A stretch of DNA of 64,000 nt from CAZQFV01 sp964613665 (GTDB lineage Bacteria; Chloroflexota; Chloroflexia; DTKN01). Under the pieces are notes generated by a model. That model did no database searches, had not been told where the DNA came from, and was given only the letters and a program-made list of their open reading frames with translations. Where the stretch lies: NCBI GenBank assembly GCA_964613665.1, contig CAZTIG010000010.1, positions 25,682 through 89,681 of the forward strand. The letters are read 5' to 3'. Numbering within the stretch: position 1 is the first letter of the stretch; every line of letters begins with the position of its first letter. Made by a program: the position numbers and the translations under genes. Shown here piece after piece: positions 25,785 through 37,700 of this stretch.

Positions 25785-28700
25785 ATGATCCGGATCGGAA
25801 ACACCACGCGGGGCCACCCCTCCCAGGCCCGTCGCGGGAGCAGGAAACGGCGACTGCCGCTGTTCGTCATCCTCTTCCTGGCAATTATCCTGGCTTTCTT
25901 CCCTCTGCTGGGCCTCGGTCCATGGTCCGGTCCCTCTGCCTATGCCGCCGGCTACGACCTGGTGGTGGGTTCGCCCCCGATCCAGGCGCTGCGAGTGGCG
26001 GGCAACAGCGCCGCCTGTACCGCGTCGGGAAGCGGGGAAGGGTGGGGCATAGACGCCGTCGGCGACCCCCCGGCGCAGTTCTACTACGTGACGCTGCCCG
26101 AGACCGACGCACTGACGGCACTCGACACCATCAACACTGCCGCCAACGCGCCCATGTACACCTACTTCTCCATCGCCATCGGCGTCGACGGCTCGTACAT
26201 CTACTATGACCAGTGGGAAGATGGCTACGACGCCGACATTGCCAACCCTGGCGGCAACGTGTACAATGCCAGCACCAACCCCGATGGCACACAGATCTGG
26301 GGCGACGGCGTGGCCGCGAACGGCTGCGCGCCCAACATCGAAGGCGTGCCCTTTACCTGCAACGACGCCAACGATGTCCTCGACGCCGGCGACGTCGTCA
26401 TCCCCTATAACCTGATAAGCCTCCCTCGCGGAACGGCGCAAATCTACGCGCTCGACCAGTTCGCCACCGTCGCCTACAACAACAACGACGGGAACATCAA
26501 CTGGAACGGCGACTGGGTCGATCTGGACACAGTTGTGGCGAACTACCGCGACGAGTTCGCCAGCCAGGCGTACAACAACTCGAGCGGCAGCCTTGACTGG
26601 TCGGGGTCGTCCTGGACCGAGGAGAACGACGACGGCAGCGCGTCGGCGGGCACGATCTACATCAACACCTCCGAAGATGAACTGCGATTCCGGGAGAACT
26701 CGGCCACGAACGACGCCATCCGGCGCATCGCCAACCTGAGCGGCTACACCGGCGCGACGCTGCGTTTCACACTCGACGGCAACAACATCGACGCTTCGCC
26801 TGATGACGATATCAGGGTCCAGATCTCCGGCGACGGGGGCGCTACCTGGATCGACCTGGCCACCTACTCCTCCGCCAACGACCCGGGTGGCGGCACGGTC
26901 AGCTTCGACATCTCGGGCTACCTTGCATCCAATACCACGGTCCGCTTCATCATGGTCGGTACCCTGGAGACCGGCAGTGGAGACGGCGAGCGCTGGGACA
27001 TTGACAACGTTGACATCAGCACGCAGTCGATGGGCCCCTCGGGCCCGGCATCCGGCACCGTCCTCGTGACCGGCAACGCCCTGCGCTTTGCAGCCACTGC
27101 CGCCGGTGACCGGATCGATCGCGGTGTGGACCTTTCCTCCGCGGACGACTGCACCACCCTCCGTTTCACGCTCGGCCAGAACGGGATCGACGCCAATGAA
27201 GACCGCCTTGCGGTACAGATCTCTTCGGATGGGGTCAGCTATACCACCCTGAAGACGATCACCGTCGCAGACGATGCCAGCGTCCACAGCTACGCGATCC
27301 CGTCAGCCTTCCGCACGGCCGACTTCCGCGTGCGGTTCCTATCGGTGGATGCGCTCGAGAGCGGAGAATACTGGACACTCGATGACGTCCAGGTCGGCTG
27401 GAACTGCACCTACCCGGTCCTCTTTGACGCCCGCGACAAGGTCGGCGCCAGCCGGCCGATCGCCATGAGCCGCGCCGTCTGGGCCACCGGGTCCGGCACC
27501 CTCAACGCCTTTGCCCACGAGATGTACCCCACCAACGAGTGGGGGACGGCCTACGAGTCGCCGGTGGGCACCAACACCGGAGCCGCAGGCGACCCGAGCC
27601 GGTACCAGTTCGAGTACAGTGCGCTGTCGATCATGGCCGCCTACGACTGGACCCCCGTCCAGATCGACGCGGACGCGGACGGCACCTACGAGACCAGCGT
27701 GACCCTCCACGAAGGCGACACTTACCTCGTCACGGGCATTCTCCAAGGCGCCCGCGTGCAGTCCACCGTCTCGTACAAACCGATCCAGGTCGTGCTGCTG
27801 ACCGGCGACATCAACGACAGCTACGAGTCCCGCGACATGGGCCTGCTGCCGGTCAGCCTCTGGGGCAGCAGCTACTGGAGCCCGGTCGGCGTGATGTGGA
27901 ACGCCAACCCCACCCGCCTCTACCTGTACAACCTGAGCACCAACGGCAGCATCTACATCACCTGCGAGCGCTACGGCGTGGCCAACGTCACGCTGGGGCC
28001 GGTGGCCGCGCGCGGCGTGGTGACCGTGGACCTGGGTGCCAACCAGGGCGCGCGCTGCTACGCCTCGGACAGCGGGGGCAACCCGACCAGCGACCTGATC
28101 TTCGGCGTCGGAACGATCGATACCGGGGCCGGCGACAGCGGCGGCGACGACGGGTCGAGATCCGACTGGAGCGTCACCCTCTACCCCGACGAATTCCTCA
28201 CCACGGAGGGACTGGTGGGGCTAGGGCTGGGCAAGGATCCCACCGACACCAGCTCGACCGAGAACGGCAGCCCGCTGTGGGTGACGGCCGCCTGCGACTC
28301 GGGCAGCACCTACGTCTACGTGGACTGGAACAACGACGGCGTGCCGGATGGGGTTGACACAGACGGCGACGATGTGGCCGAGGCCGGAACGGAGAACGGC
28401 ATCCTGGTCAACCGCCTGCAGTCGGTGCGCCTCTTCGAGCCCCCGGCAGACGAGGAGGAGTACGACCAGAGCGGCGCGCGGGTCTGGAGCCGCACGGCCT
28501 CGGGCGTGGGCTACGGCGGCACAGAAGGCTGCCCCCTGGCCGTGGCCTGGGGCCAGGATCCCAACAACGCCACCGCCGGGGCGCCGGGCCTGGACGTGGG
28601 CACCTCGGTCCCGCCGCTGCGCCTGCTGGAGGGCACCAAGGTCTATGGCTACACCGACACCAACGGCGATGGCATGCTCAGCCCTGGTGACACCGTCACG

Positions 28701-30029
28701 TGGGAGATCATGACCAGGAACGCCAGGACGGCCACGGTGTACAATGTCCACATCTACGACACGATCCCGCTCAACACGACCTACATCGCCGGCAGCACGG
28801 AGTGGAGCCGGGACCAAATCAACTGGACTACGCTTCCAGACGATGGCGTCGGCGACGGCTTCCGGCTGGACGACACCTCGGACCCGCCCCCTGACGGCGT
28901 CCTGATTGACGACGGCATACTGGATCAGGACGAGGCTTTCTACGTCCGTTTTGACGTCACCCTGAACGAGGGCCCGTACGACGAGATTTTCAACTGCGAC
29001 CTGACCTATACCGACGCCGGCGAAGTGGCGCGGTGCGCCGTCGCCGCCGTGGCCTCGCGCGACTGGGGCGACCTGCCCGACACCTATGGCACGACACGCC
29101 TGGCGAACGGCCCCAACCACTCTCGCTCCGCCCTGCGATTGGGACCGTGGTTCGACATCGAGATGGAGGGCCAGCCCAACGCCAGCGCCGCCGGCGATGA
29201 CGATACCGAAACCACCCTTCCCCATGAGAATGACGAGGACGGCATCGCCAACGCCGCGACCGCGCAACAATGGTCCGCAGGTAACGGCGCCTTCTGGGTC
29301 CAGGTCACGGGCGGCAACGGCTGTCTGAACGCCTGGATGGACTTTACGGACGACGCCGGGCAGTATCCCGTCGATCCCACCTACGGATACTATGCCGACG
29401 GCAACTTTACCAAGAGCGACGGCAGCTATGACAGCGTAGACGACGGGGGCGGTGGACTGCTGGCGATCTACTCCGAGCACATCATCCAGAACCAACTGCT
29501 GTCCCCGGGCACGACCAACGTCCCCGTCGCAGTGCCGCCCAACCTGAACCGCGCGGCGACAACCACCTTCTACTGCCGCTTCCGCCTCAGCCCGCCCGAC
29601 GTCAATGGCCAGTGCACAGCCCCCATCGCTCCCACCGGCTATGTGGAGGGCGGCGAGGTGGAGGACTATCTCTTCGACCTGCCGCACCCCACCGCCGTCA
29701 AGCTGCTCTCCTTCACGGCCACGGGCCAGCCCGGCCGCGTCGTGGTGGCCTGGGAGACGGCCACGGAGATCGACAACCTGGGTTTCAACCTCTACCGCCG
29801 CCAGGCCGGCACCACCGACTACGCCCAGCTCAACGGCAGCCTCATCCCCTCGCCGGCCCCCGGGCAGGCGCAGGGGGCCAGCTACACCTTCGTGGACGCG
29901 GGGGTGACGGCCGGCCAGACCTACGAGTACCTCCTGGAGGACGTGGACATGGATGGCACGCGCACCTCGCACGGGCCGGCCGTGGCCACGGTGCCTTTCG
30001 CCATCTTCCTGCCGCTGGTGAGCAGGTAG
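25785..30029 (+). CDS. 1414-aa exported protein with GEVED domain and PLVSR tail
   Basis: A basic N-terminus and a hydrophobic segment (LFVILFLAIILAFFPLLGL) form the signal region. Following it are beta-rich segments (YDLVVGSPPIQALRV; WEDGYDADIANPGG; two stretches with FTLDGN/FTLGQN that look like a repeated sandwich domain). A DUF11-like domain opens with YTDTNGDGMLSPGDTVTWEI near residue 950. A GEVED domain begins DWGDLPDTYGTT and ends GEVEDYLFDL, and the shared C-terminal module ends FAIFLPLVSR. The ATG at 25785 follows AAGGAGG. A surface structural or adhesive role is inferred; no enzyme motif was seen. Confidence 0.85.
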   Translation: MIRIGNTTRGHPSQARRGSRKRRLPLFVILFLAIILAFFPLLGLGPWSGPSAYAAGYDLVVGSPPIQALRVAGNSAACTASGSGEGWGIDAVGDPPAQFYYVTLPETDALTALDTINTAANAPMYTYFSIAIGVDGSYIYYDQWEDGYDADIANPGGNVYNASTNPDGTQIWGDGVAANGCAPNIEGVPFTCNDANDVLDAGDVVIPYNLISLPRGTAQIYALDQFATVAYNNNDGNINWNGDWVDLDTVVANYRDEFASQAYNNSSGSLDWSGSSWTEENDDGSASAGTIYINTSEDELRFRENSATNDAIRRIANLSGYTGATLRFTLDGNNIDASPDDDIRVQISGDGGATWIDLATYSSANDPGGGTVSFDISGYLASNTTVRFIMVGTLETGSGDGERWDIDNVDISTQSMGPSGPASGTVLVTGNALRFAATAAGDRIDRGVDLSSADDCTTLRFTLGQNGIDANEDRLAVQISSDGVSYTTLKTITVADDASVHSYAIPSAFRTADFRVRFLSVDALESGEYWTLDDVQVGWNCTYPVLFDARDKVGASRPIAMSRAVWATGSGTLNAFAHEMYPTNEWGTAYESPVGTNTGAAGDPSRYQFEYSALSIMAAYDWTPVQIDADADGTYETSVTLHEGDTYLVTGILQGARVQSTVSYKPIQVVLLTGDINDSYESRDMGLLPVSLWGSSYWSPVGVMWNANPTRLYLYNLSTNGSIYITCERYGVANVTLGPVAARGVVTVDLGANQGARCYASDSGGNPTSDLIFGVGTIDTGAGDSGGDDGSRSDWSVTLYPDEFLTTEGLVGLGLGKDPTDTSSTENGSPLWVTAACDSGSTYVYVDWNNDGVPDGVDTDGDDVAEAGTENGILVNRLQSVRLFEPPADEEEYDQSGARVWSRTASGVGYGGTEGCPLAVAWGQDPNNATAGAPGLDVGTSVPPLRLLEGTKVYGYTDTNGDGMLSPGDTVTWEIMTRNARTATVYNVHIYDTIPLNTTYIAGSTEWSRDQINWTTLPDDGVGDGFRLDDTSDPPPDGVLIDDGILDQDEAFYVRFDVTLNEGPYDEIFNCDLTYTDAGEVARCAVAAVASRDWGDLPDTYGTTRLANGPNHSRSALRLGPWFDIEMEGQPNASAAGDDDTETTLPHENDEDGIANAATAQQWSAGNGAFWVQVTGGNGCLNAWMDFTDDAGQYPVDPTYGYYADGNFTKSDGSYDSVDDGGGGLLAIYSEHIIQNQLLSPGTTNVPVAVPPNLNRAATTTFYCRFRLSPPDVNGQCTAPIAPTGYVEGGEVEDYLFDLPHPTAVKLLSFTATGQPGRVVVAWETATEIDNLGFNLYRRQAGTTDYAQLNGSLIPSPAPGQAQGASYTFVDAGVTAGQTYEYLLEDVDMDGTRTSHGPAVATVPFAIFLPLVSR

Positions 30030-30063
30030 CGGTGCTCCAGCGGACTTGTGCGGCGCACGAAGC

Positions 30064-30088
30064 AGGGGCGGGTCCCGAACCCGCCCCT
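30064..30088. terminator. bidirectional AGGGGCGGGT hairpin
   Basis: AGGGGCGGGT and ACCCGCCCCT form a 10-bp stem with a 5-nt loop between convergent genes and overlap the trmFO stop codon. It matches the hairpin at 21271-21293. Confidence 0.6.
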
Positions 30089-31424
30089 ACCCGTATCCGG
30101 AGGCAGCCGGGTCTCCCGCAGCAGTAGGTCCGTCCAAGAACGCCTGCAGATCCCGCAGCGCCCGCCCGGCATAGGCCCGGCAGCGCTCCCGCTTGCCCCG
30201 CGCCGGCCGCTCCAGCTCCGGCAGCAGCCCGAAGTTGGCCTTGATCGGCTGGAACGCGCCCTCGCGCGGGGTGGTGATGTAGCGGACGATCGCCCCCAGC
30301 ATGGTCGTCGGCGGCAGCACCCACGGCGGCTCGCCGCGCAGCAGCCGGGCGGCGTTGATGCCCGCCAGCAGCCCCGTGCCGATCGAGCCGACATAGCCCT
30401 CGCTGCCGGTGATCTGGCCGGCGAAGAAGAGGTCGGCGCGGGACACGCTCTGCATGGTGGGGCGCAGGAGGGAGGGGCTGTGCAAAAAGGTGTTGCGGTG
30501 CATCTGGCCGAAGCGCACGAACTCGGCATGCTCCAGGCCGGGGATGAGGCGGAAGACGCGCTCCTGCTCGCCCCACCGCAGGTTGGTCTGGAAGCCGACC
30601 AGGTTGTAGAGCCGGCCGGCCAGGTCGTCCTGGCGCAGCTGCACCACGGCGTGGGGCCGCTCGCCCGTGCGCGGGTCGCGCAGCCCCACCGGGCGCAGCG
30701 GGCCGTAGGCCAGCGCCTGGCGCCCGCGCCGGGCAATCTCCTCCACCGGCAGGCAGGCCTCGAAGAAGCGCGGCTCGAAATCGCGGCGGGGCGCTTCCTC
30801 GGCCGCCAGGAGGGCATCGACAAAGCGCTCGTACTCGGCCTCGCTCATGGGGCAGTTGAGGTAGTCGTCCCCGCCGCGCCCGTAGCGCGAGGCGCGGAAG
30901 GCCACGTCCATGTCGATCGACTCGGCGCTGACGATGGGGGCCATGGCGTCGAAGAAGAAGAGGTGCTCCTGGCCGCTGAAGCGGGCCAGAGCCTCGGCCA
31001 GTGGAGGCGAGGTCAGCGGGCCGGTGGCGATGACCGCCGGCTCCGCGGGCAGCTCCGTCACCTCGTCGGTGAAGCGGGTGATGCGCGGATGGCCCTTGAG
31101 CTGCTCGCTGACGCGCTCGGAGAAGGCCTCGCGGCCCACGGCCAGGGCGGCGCCGGCCGGCAGAGCCGTGGCGTCGGCGCAGGCGATCAGCAGCGAGCCG
31201 AGGCGGCGCAGCTCCTCCTTCAGCAGGCCCAGGGCCCTGTCGGCGGCCCGGGCCCCCAGCGAGTTGCTGCAGACCAGTTCCGCCAGGCGAGCGCTGCGGT
31301 GGGCCGGGGTCATCACCAGCGGGCGCATCTCGTACAGGAGCACGTCCAGGCCGCGCTGGGCCGCCTGCCAGGCGGCCTCGCTGCCGGCCAGGCCTCCGCC
31401 GACGATCACCACGCGCTTGCCCAT
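30087..31424 (-). CDS. trmFO: tRNA (uracil-54-C5) methyltransferase, folate-dependent
   Basis: The 445-aa flavoprotein methylates U54 of the tRNA T-loop using methylenetetrahydrofolate. It has the FAD motif VVIVGGGLAGSEAA at the start, YEMRP near residue 32, VCSNSLGA, IDMDVAFRASRYG, DDYLNCPM and the late IGTGLLAGINAA, all family hallmarks. Length is normal. The ATG at 31424 follows GGGAGG. It has its own promoter, and its 3' end overlaps a hairpin. Confidence 0.95.
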   Translation of the reverse strand: MGKRVVIVGGGLAGSEAAWQAAQRGLDVLLYEMRPLVMTPAHRSARLAELVCSNSLGARAADRALGLLKEELRRLGSLLIACADATALPAGAALAVGREAFSERVSEQLKGHPRITRFTDEVTELPAEPAVIATGPLTSPPLAEALARFSGQEHLFFFDAMAPIVSAESIDMDVAFRASRYGRGGDDYLNCPMSEAEYERFVDALLAAEEAPRRDFEPRFFEACLPVEEIARRGRQALAYGPLRPVGLRDPRTGERPHAVVQLRQDDLAGRLYNLVGFQTNLRWGEQERVFRLIPGLEHAEFVRFGQMHRNTFLHSPSLLRPTMQSVSRADLFFAGQITGSEGYVGSIGTGLLAGINAARLLRGEPPWVLPPTTMLGAIVRYITTPREGAFQPIKANFGLLPELERPARGKRERCRAYAGRALRDLQAFLDGPTAAGDPAASGYG

Positions 31425-31511
31425 GCCTGCCTCCCACGATTCTGGCACTCACAAGAGACGCCGCGGGAGAGCCCCGCTCACGCCCGTCCGCTGCGACGAG
31501 TCCGCATGGCG

Positions 31512-31540
31512 ATTATAGCAGAGCGGGGCGATTTTGTCGC
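31512..31540 (-). promoter_or_regulatory. promoter of trmFO
   Basis: Minus-strand GCGACA, 17 bp, TATAAT preceded by TGC (extended -10), about 90 bp before the start. Confidence 0.6.
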
Positions 31541-31643
31541 GCCGCCTGGAGCCAACGCGCCGTGCTGCAGGTCTACCTGCTGGCGTGCCGGAGAGTCGGC
31601 CTGGCGATCAAGTGCGGCGAAAAAAAACAGTACTGCGGTACTA

Positions 31644-31672
31644 TAGACAAGCTCGCCGGTCGCGCGTATCAT
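31644..31672 (+). promoter_or_regulatory. promoter of the 2105-aa exported protein
   Basis: TAGACA, 17 bp, TATCAT. A 12-bp inverted repeat, GTACTGCGGTAC, lies just upstream at about 31630-31641 and could bind a regulator. Confidence 0.45.
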
Positions 31673-31782
31673 GCATCATGGAGGGGGATATCATCTCCGG
31701 CCAATCCCTGCTGTGTGCTGCGGTGCCGGCGACAGACAGCCCACCGCGGCCGCTTTGCGGCCTGTCGAAAAGGAGGAACACC

Positions 31783-34700
31783 ATGCGCAAGTCCAGCTTG
31801 ACCTTGCCCCGGCACCGCGCTGCCGCGGTGCCGGCGCGCCTGCTCATCCCCATCATCCTGCTCGCCCTGCTCATTTTCCCTGCGCTTCATGATACGCCCA
31901 TGGCCAACGCCGCGGACGGCGATCTCCGTGTGGAGATCCTGGCCGGCTACAACCTGGTGGTGGACTCGAACGCCGGATCGCCCTCGACCTACGCTCCGTC
32001 GGCGGCCACCGTCATCGGCCGCTTCTGCAACGACAGCGGCAGTGCGCTGACCAACGTCTGGGGTTATGTCGGCAACTACACCAACACCACCACCTTCGCC
32101 GCCGGCGTCTACCCGGCGCGGGACAGCGCCACCTTCCCCGTCGGCCACCCGCTGCGGAACACCGGCGTCTACTACTTCACGCACATGGGCGGTGGCATCG
32201 GCCTCAACGACGCCCGGCGCTTCATCGGCACCATACCGGCGGGGCAGTGCCGGGTGCAATATTGGCACTTCTCCTACCCCCAGTGCTCCGAGTCCGATCG
32301 CACGCCTCCCTGCTCGGGATTGCCGGTGTGGGGCGACTCGATCAAGCCCGAGGACGACCTCTGGCTGCAGTTCGACGTCTGGGGTACCTCCGACCAGGAT
32401 ATCGACGACGCCACCTGGACCATGACCATGCGCAATGAGATCTCGGCCATGGCCAACAAGATCAAGCCCAACCCGGACGGCGACTGGTTCAATACCAAGG
32501 GCGACATCATCGAGCCGGGCGGGTTGATCACCTCCAACGGCATCCTCTACGAGCTGGGCGTCATCAACCAGGGCTTTGACAACGACGGCGACTATGTGCC
32601 CGACTATAACGCCTGGCTGCAGCCCGTCGGCGACGCCTCCTACGATCCCTCCTGCTTCCGCATCGTCCGCGTCAGCAGCGTGCTGACGGTGACGCGCTCC
32701 GGTGGCAACCCCGACATGGTCATCCACACCAGCGACCTGGCTCCAGACCCGGTCTATGGGGGGCCGCTCTACTTCACCCACCTGCCGCCGGACAACACCG
32801 GAACGCGCGGGGAGGTCTTTTACACCTTCCAGGCCATGGTCGGCCCGTGCTCCACCTCCGTCTCACCGTACCAGGAAGTGGCCTCGGGGTATGACAATGA
32901 AAAGTTCAACGCCGACTATGGCGTCTACATCCCGCCGCTGGGCAGCACCGCGCCCATGGTGACGCTGGACAAGACCTCGAACCCCACCGTGGTCGCCATG
33001 GGCGGAACGACCACCTACCGCATCCCCTTTGCCAACCTGGGGACCAGCGCGGCCGGCCTCGGCCTGAGCACCGGCGGAACGACTCCGGTGGTCATCAGCG
33101 ACACCATCCCCGCCGGGATGCGCTACAGCGACTCGGACTATGTCCTCGACTTCTCCCCCAACACCGGGGTCACGATCCGCTCCTCCACGGACAGCGGCGC
33201 GACCTGGCAGGCCGGCCTCCCACCGGCCGGCAGCCAGAGCACGTCCCCGAACCAGATGGTGATCATCCAGTGGTGGCTGAACGACTCGCTTCCCCCCGAC
33301 CCCACTCCCAATCCGCCGCTGGACTATGACAACTACGTGGTGCTGACCGCCACGGTCCCGGCGAGCTACGCCGGCCCCTCCTTCATCGACAACTGCGCCG
33401 ACGCCCGCTTCGGCACGGGGGTGCCCTTCGCCGAGGCCTGCGCGCCGATCATGGTCCAGGGCAACAACAGGGTCGGCGACTGGGTCTGGAGGGACGAGAA
33501 CACCAACGCCGTGCAGGACGACGGCACCACCGGCATCAACGCCATCGCCGTGTCGCTCTACTGGGACCGCAACGGCGACGGCGCGCTGGATGCCAACGAT
33601 GTCCTCCTGCAGACGATGGACACCTACGCCTACCTGGGCACGAACGGGTACTACACCTTTACCGACCTGCCCGACGCCAACTACCTGGTGGTGGTGGACA
33701 GCGGGGATTCGAATCTGCCGGTCGGCTATGGGCTGACCACGCCCAGGGTGCGCGCCGTGGCGCTGGACCCCGGCGGTGGGACCACGCAGCCCGTCGTCAA
33801 CCGCGACGCCGACTTTGGCTTTGGGCCCTCGTTGAAACTCCAAAAGACGTTGACCTCGGAGAACCCGGCCTATGAGGGCGACCTGGTGACGTATCGCATC
33901 GCCCTGAGCAACAACCTGCCCGGCGACGGCACGGGGGAGCCAGCTTCCTGCACCTACATGGTCTATGCCCAGCACAACCACCCGTATGCTGGGACCGATG
34001 TCCCCAAATCCGACAACAACGTCTGGCAGAACGAGCCCTATGCGCTGTATGCCCCGGACAGCCAGTATGCCACGCTGGCCCTGAATTCCAACGATGACGA
34101 TATGGGACTCGGTGCCTTTGACACGGCTTCGCAGGCCGGCAACATCACCAAGGTGGAGCTCGTCGCCTATGCTCGGGAGATCGTGGAGTTCAAGGGCGGA
34201 CAGCAGAAGGACACGCTGTACATGGAGCCCTGGTACTACAACGCCGCCCTTACTGGACAAACGTACGACTCGACCTATTTCACACGGACAGCCCCCGCCG
34301 AATACGTCATCGTCCGCGACATCACCTCCCTGCGCACCTGGGACTGGCCCGATTTCAGCGCCGACCGGACGGAGCTGCTGGTCCAGGGGCGGAAAGGAAA
34401 CCAGTCCCCCTATGGCCAGGTGGGCATCGACGCCGTGGCCTATCGCATCACCACCGACCAGCAGTGCGGCGAGGTCGATGGCACGATCGACCCCCTGCCC
34501 CTGACCGACACCTTCGACCCAACCAAGCTGCAGTTCCTCTCGGCCACCCCGCCCGAGACCAGCGTGGCCGGCGGGACGGTCAGTTGGGACAACCTGGGCC
34601 CGCTCTACCCCGGGCAGACCAAGTACGTGTACCTCACCTTCGAGGCCCTGCCCATCGCCGGCAACACCCCCATCAGCCACCAGAACTGCGGCGACGTCAC

Positions 34701-37700
34701 CGACGCCTACTTCGTGAACGGCCGGCCGGTCAACGACGCCTCCTCCTGCGTCACCCACGACATCAACCCGACGGCCAAGATCGGCGACTTTGTCTGGCAC
34801 GACCTGGACAATGACGGCGTGCAGGACGGCGGTGAGCCGGGCATCCCCAACGTGCGGGTTTACCTGTGCGCGGGGGCTGTCGCTACCTGCAACTCGTCCA
34901 ACGCCATCCAGACGACCTGGACCGACGCCAGCGGCCTGTACTACTTTGAGGGGGCCCGGAACCAGCAGTACACCGTTGCCGTGGATACCACAACGCTGCC
35001 GCCCGGCTGGACCCGCACCTACGACGCCGACGGCACCGGTACGCCGGACCGCAGCGTCCTCACCATCGCCAACGCTGCCGACAACCTTCTCCAGGACTTT
35101 GGCTATCGCTTCCCCCCCGCCCTCTACGGCAACGTCTGGGAGGACGCCGACGGCGACTCGAACAAGGAGACCGGCGACACCGGCATCCCGGGCGTGACGG
35201 TGTACCTGTGCACATCCACCCCATGCACAAGCGCCAACGCCGTCCAGACGACGACGACGGACGCCAACGGCAACTACCTCTTTGGCAACCTGAGCTCGGG
35301 GACGACCTACTACGTTGGCATTGCCAACACCCTGACACCGCTGGGCAGCGACTGGGTCAACACGCGTGACCCCGAGGGCGCGCCGGGCGACCACCAGTTC
35401 GCGGGCGTCACGGTCGTGACCGGGCTCTACGGCTCCTACGACTTTGGCTACTACCGCGGCGGCACCTACCGGCTAGGCGACACTGTCTACACGGATTGGG
35501 ATGGTGACGCCACGCAGGACGCTGGCGAGGAAGGCATCCCCAATATCACCGTCTCGCTCTATGAGGACGATGATGGCGATGGGGTGATCGATCCCGAGGA
35601 CGGGTTGGTCGCAGTAACGGTGACCAACTCCACCGGCAACTATTACTTCCCCAACCGTGGGGTCGGCAGCTACATCGTCGTCGTGGACAAGGACGACGCC
35701 GACTTCCCGGCGGGCTACCGCCAGACCCAGGACCCCGACCAGGATGGCATCGTCTGCACGGCCTGCGACAACCGCGGCCGGGCCACGCTGGGTCCGAACG
35801 ACCTGACCGTTGACTTTGGCTACCAGCCCTACGGCTCGGCATCGATCGGCGACTTCATCTGGCGCGACCTGGACCACGACGGCGTCCAGGACGGCGGCAG
35901 CGAGACCGGCATCGCCAGCATCACCGTCAACCTCTACGAGGACAGCAACGGCAACGGCGTCATCGACGCCGGCGACGCCCTGGTGGCGACCACCTCCACC
36001 GATGCCAACGGCAACTACCTCTTCGACGGGCTGCACGCCGGCCGCTACCTGGTGGACGTGGACACCACCGACCCACAGTTGCCCACAGACGGCTACGGGA
36101 ACCGCTACGTCCTCAGCACGGATAACGACCCGCACCCGGTCACCCTGGCCACCGGCCAGGACTACCGCGACGCCGACTTCGGCTTCACCCCCGGCGGCCT
36201 GATCGGCGACTATATCTGGCAGGACAGCGACGGCGACGGCATCCAGGACGAGGGCGAGCCGGGCATCGCCGGCGTCACCGTGAACCTCTACGCCTGGAAC
36301 GACGACGGCGACGGCGTCTACGAGGCCGGCGAGCTGGGCAGCCTCATCGCCAGCGACACCACCGGCGCCGACGGCATCTACGAGTTCACCAGCCGGCCGG
36401 CCGGCCTCTATGTGGTGCGGGTCGATACCACGACCCTGCCCAGTGGCTTCACCCAGACCGGCGATCCCGACCTGACCAGCCCGTGCAGCGGCGGCTCCTG
36501 CGACTCCCTCTCCGCTCTCTACCTAGCCCCCGGGCAGGTGGACCGCCTGCGCGACTTTGGCTACCAGGCGCCGGTCAACCTGGGCGACTATGTCTGGATC
36601 GACGCCGACCGCGACGGCGTCCAGGACGCGGGCGAGGCCGGCATCGGCGGCGTGGTCATCACCCTGACGCTGCAGGGCGGCACCGTGCTGACCACCACCA
36701 CCGACAGCGACGGCTACTACTCCTTCGGCAATGTGCCCAACGGCACCCACGTCGTGAGCGTCCGAGCGAGCTCGCTCCCGGTCGGAGTGACGTTGCCGAC
36801 CTGGGACTATGACGGCACCGGTACGCCGCACCAGGCCACGGTGACCATCAGCGGAGCCAGCAACTGGAACATCGACTTTGGCTACGACTACAATGGCCCC
36901 AACAGCGTCAGCGGCACCGTCTTCCACGACGACGATAACGACGCCATCCAGGACTCTGGCGAGACGTGGACCTACGCTGACGTGACCATCTACCTGTGGC
37001 ACTGCGGCGCCGACAAGGTGTGCGGCACCGCCGACGACCGCTACATCGGCGCGCAGCAGACCAACAGCAGCGGCGACTACTCCTTCACCAACCTGCCCGA
37101 TGGCCGCTACGTCGTCTCGGTCAACCCAGACGCGCCCAAGCTCCTGGGCACCGATCCGACCGTGACCACCTCGCCGACGACCTACCGCGAGGTCAACCTC
37201 GACCAGGATGGCGGGACCAGCAACCCGGTGAGCGTGACCGACCAGGACTTTGGCTTCCTCTCGCGGGTGGACCTGGGCGACCTGCCGGACAGCTACGGCA
37301 CGACGCTGGCCAACGACGGCGCCCGCCACGTGCCCAGCACCCTGTACCTGGGCAACCTCGTGGACACGGACCCTGACGGTCAGGAGACCGTCCCCGCCGA
37401 CGGCGACGACAGCGACGGCACCGACGACGAGGACGGCGTGAAGCTGGATACGCGCGTGGACTGGTCCCCAGGCAGCGATGTCACCCTCACCGTGACTGCC
37501 ACCGGGAGCAGCGGCTACCTGGTGGGCTTCTTCGACTGGAACGAGGACGGCGACTTCAGCGACCCCGGCGAGACGGTGGCCTTTGGCGCGCTCTCCGCGG
37601 GCAGCCACGAGCTGGTCACAACCGTCCCCACCGGGGCCACGTTGAGCCAGTACGCCAACGCCCGCTTCCGCCTGTACAACGGCGAGCCCGAGGTCATCAG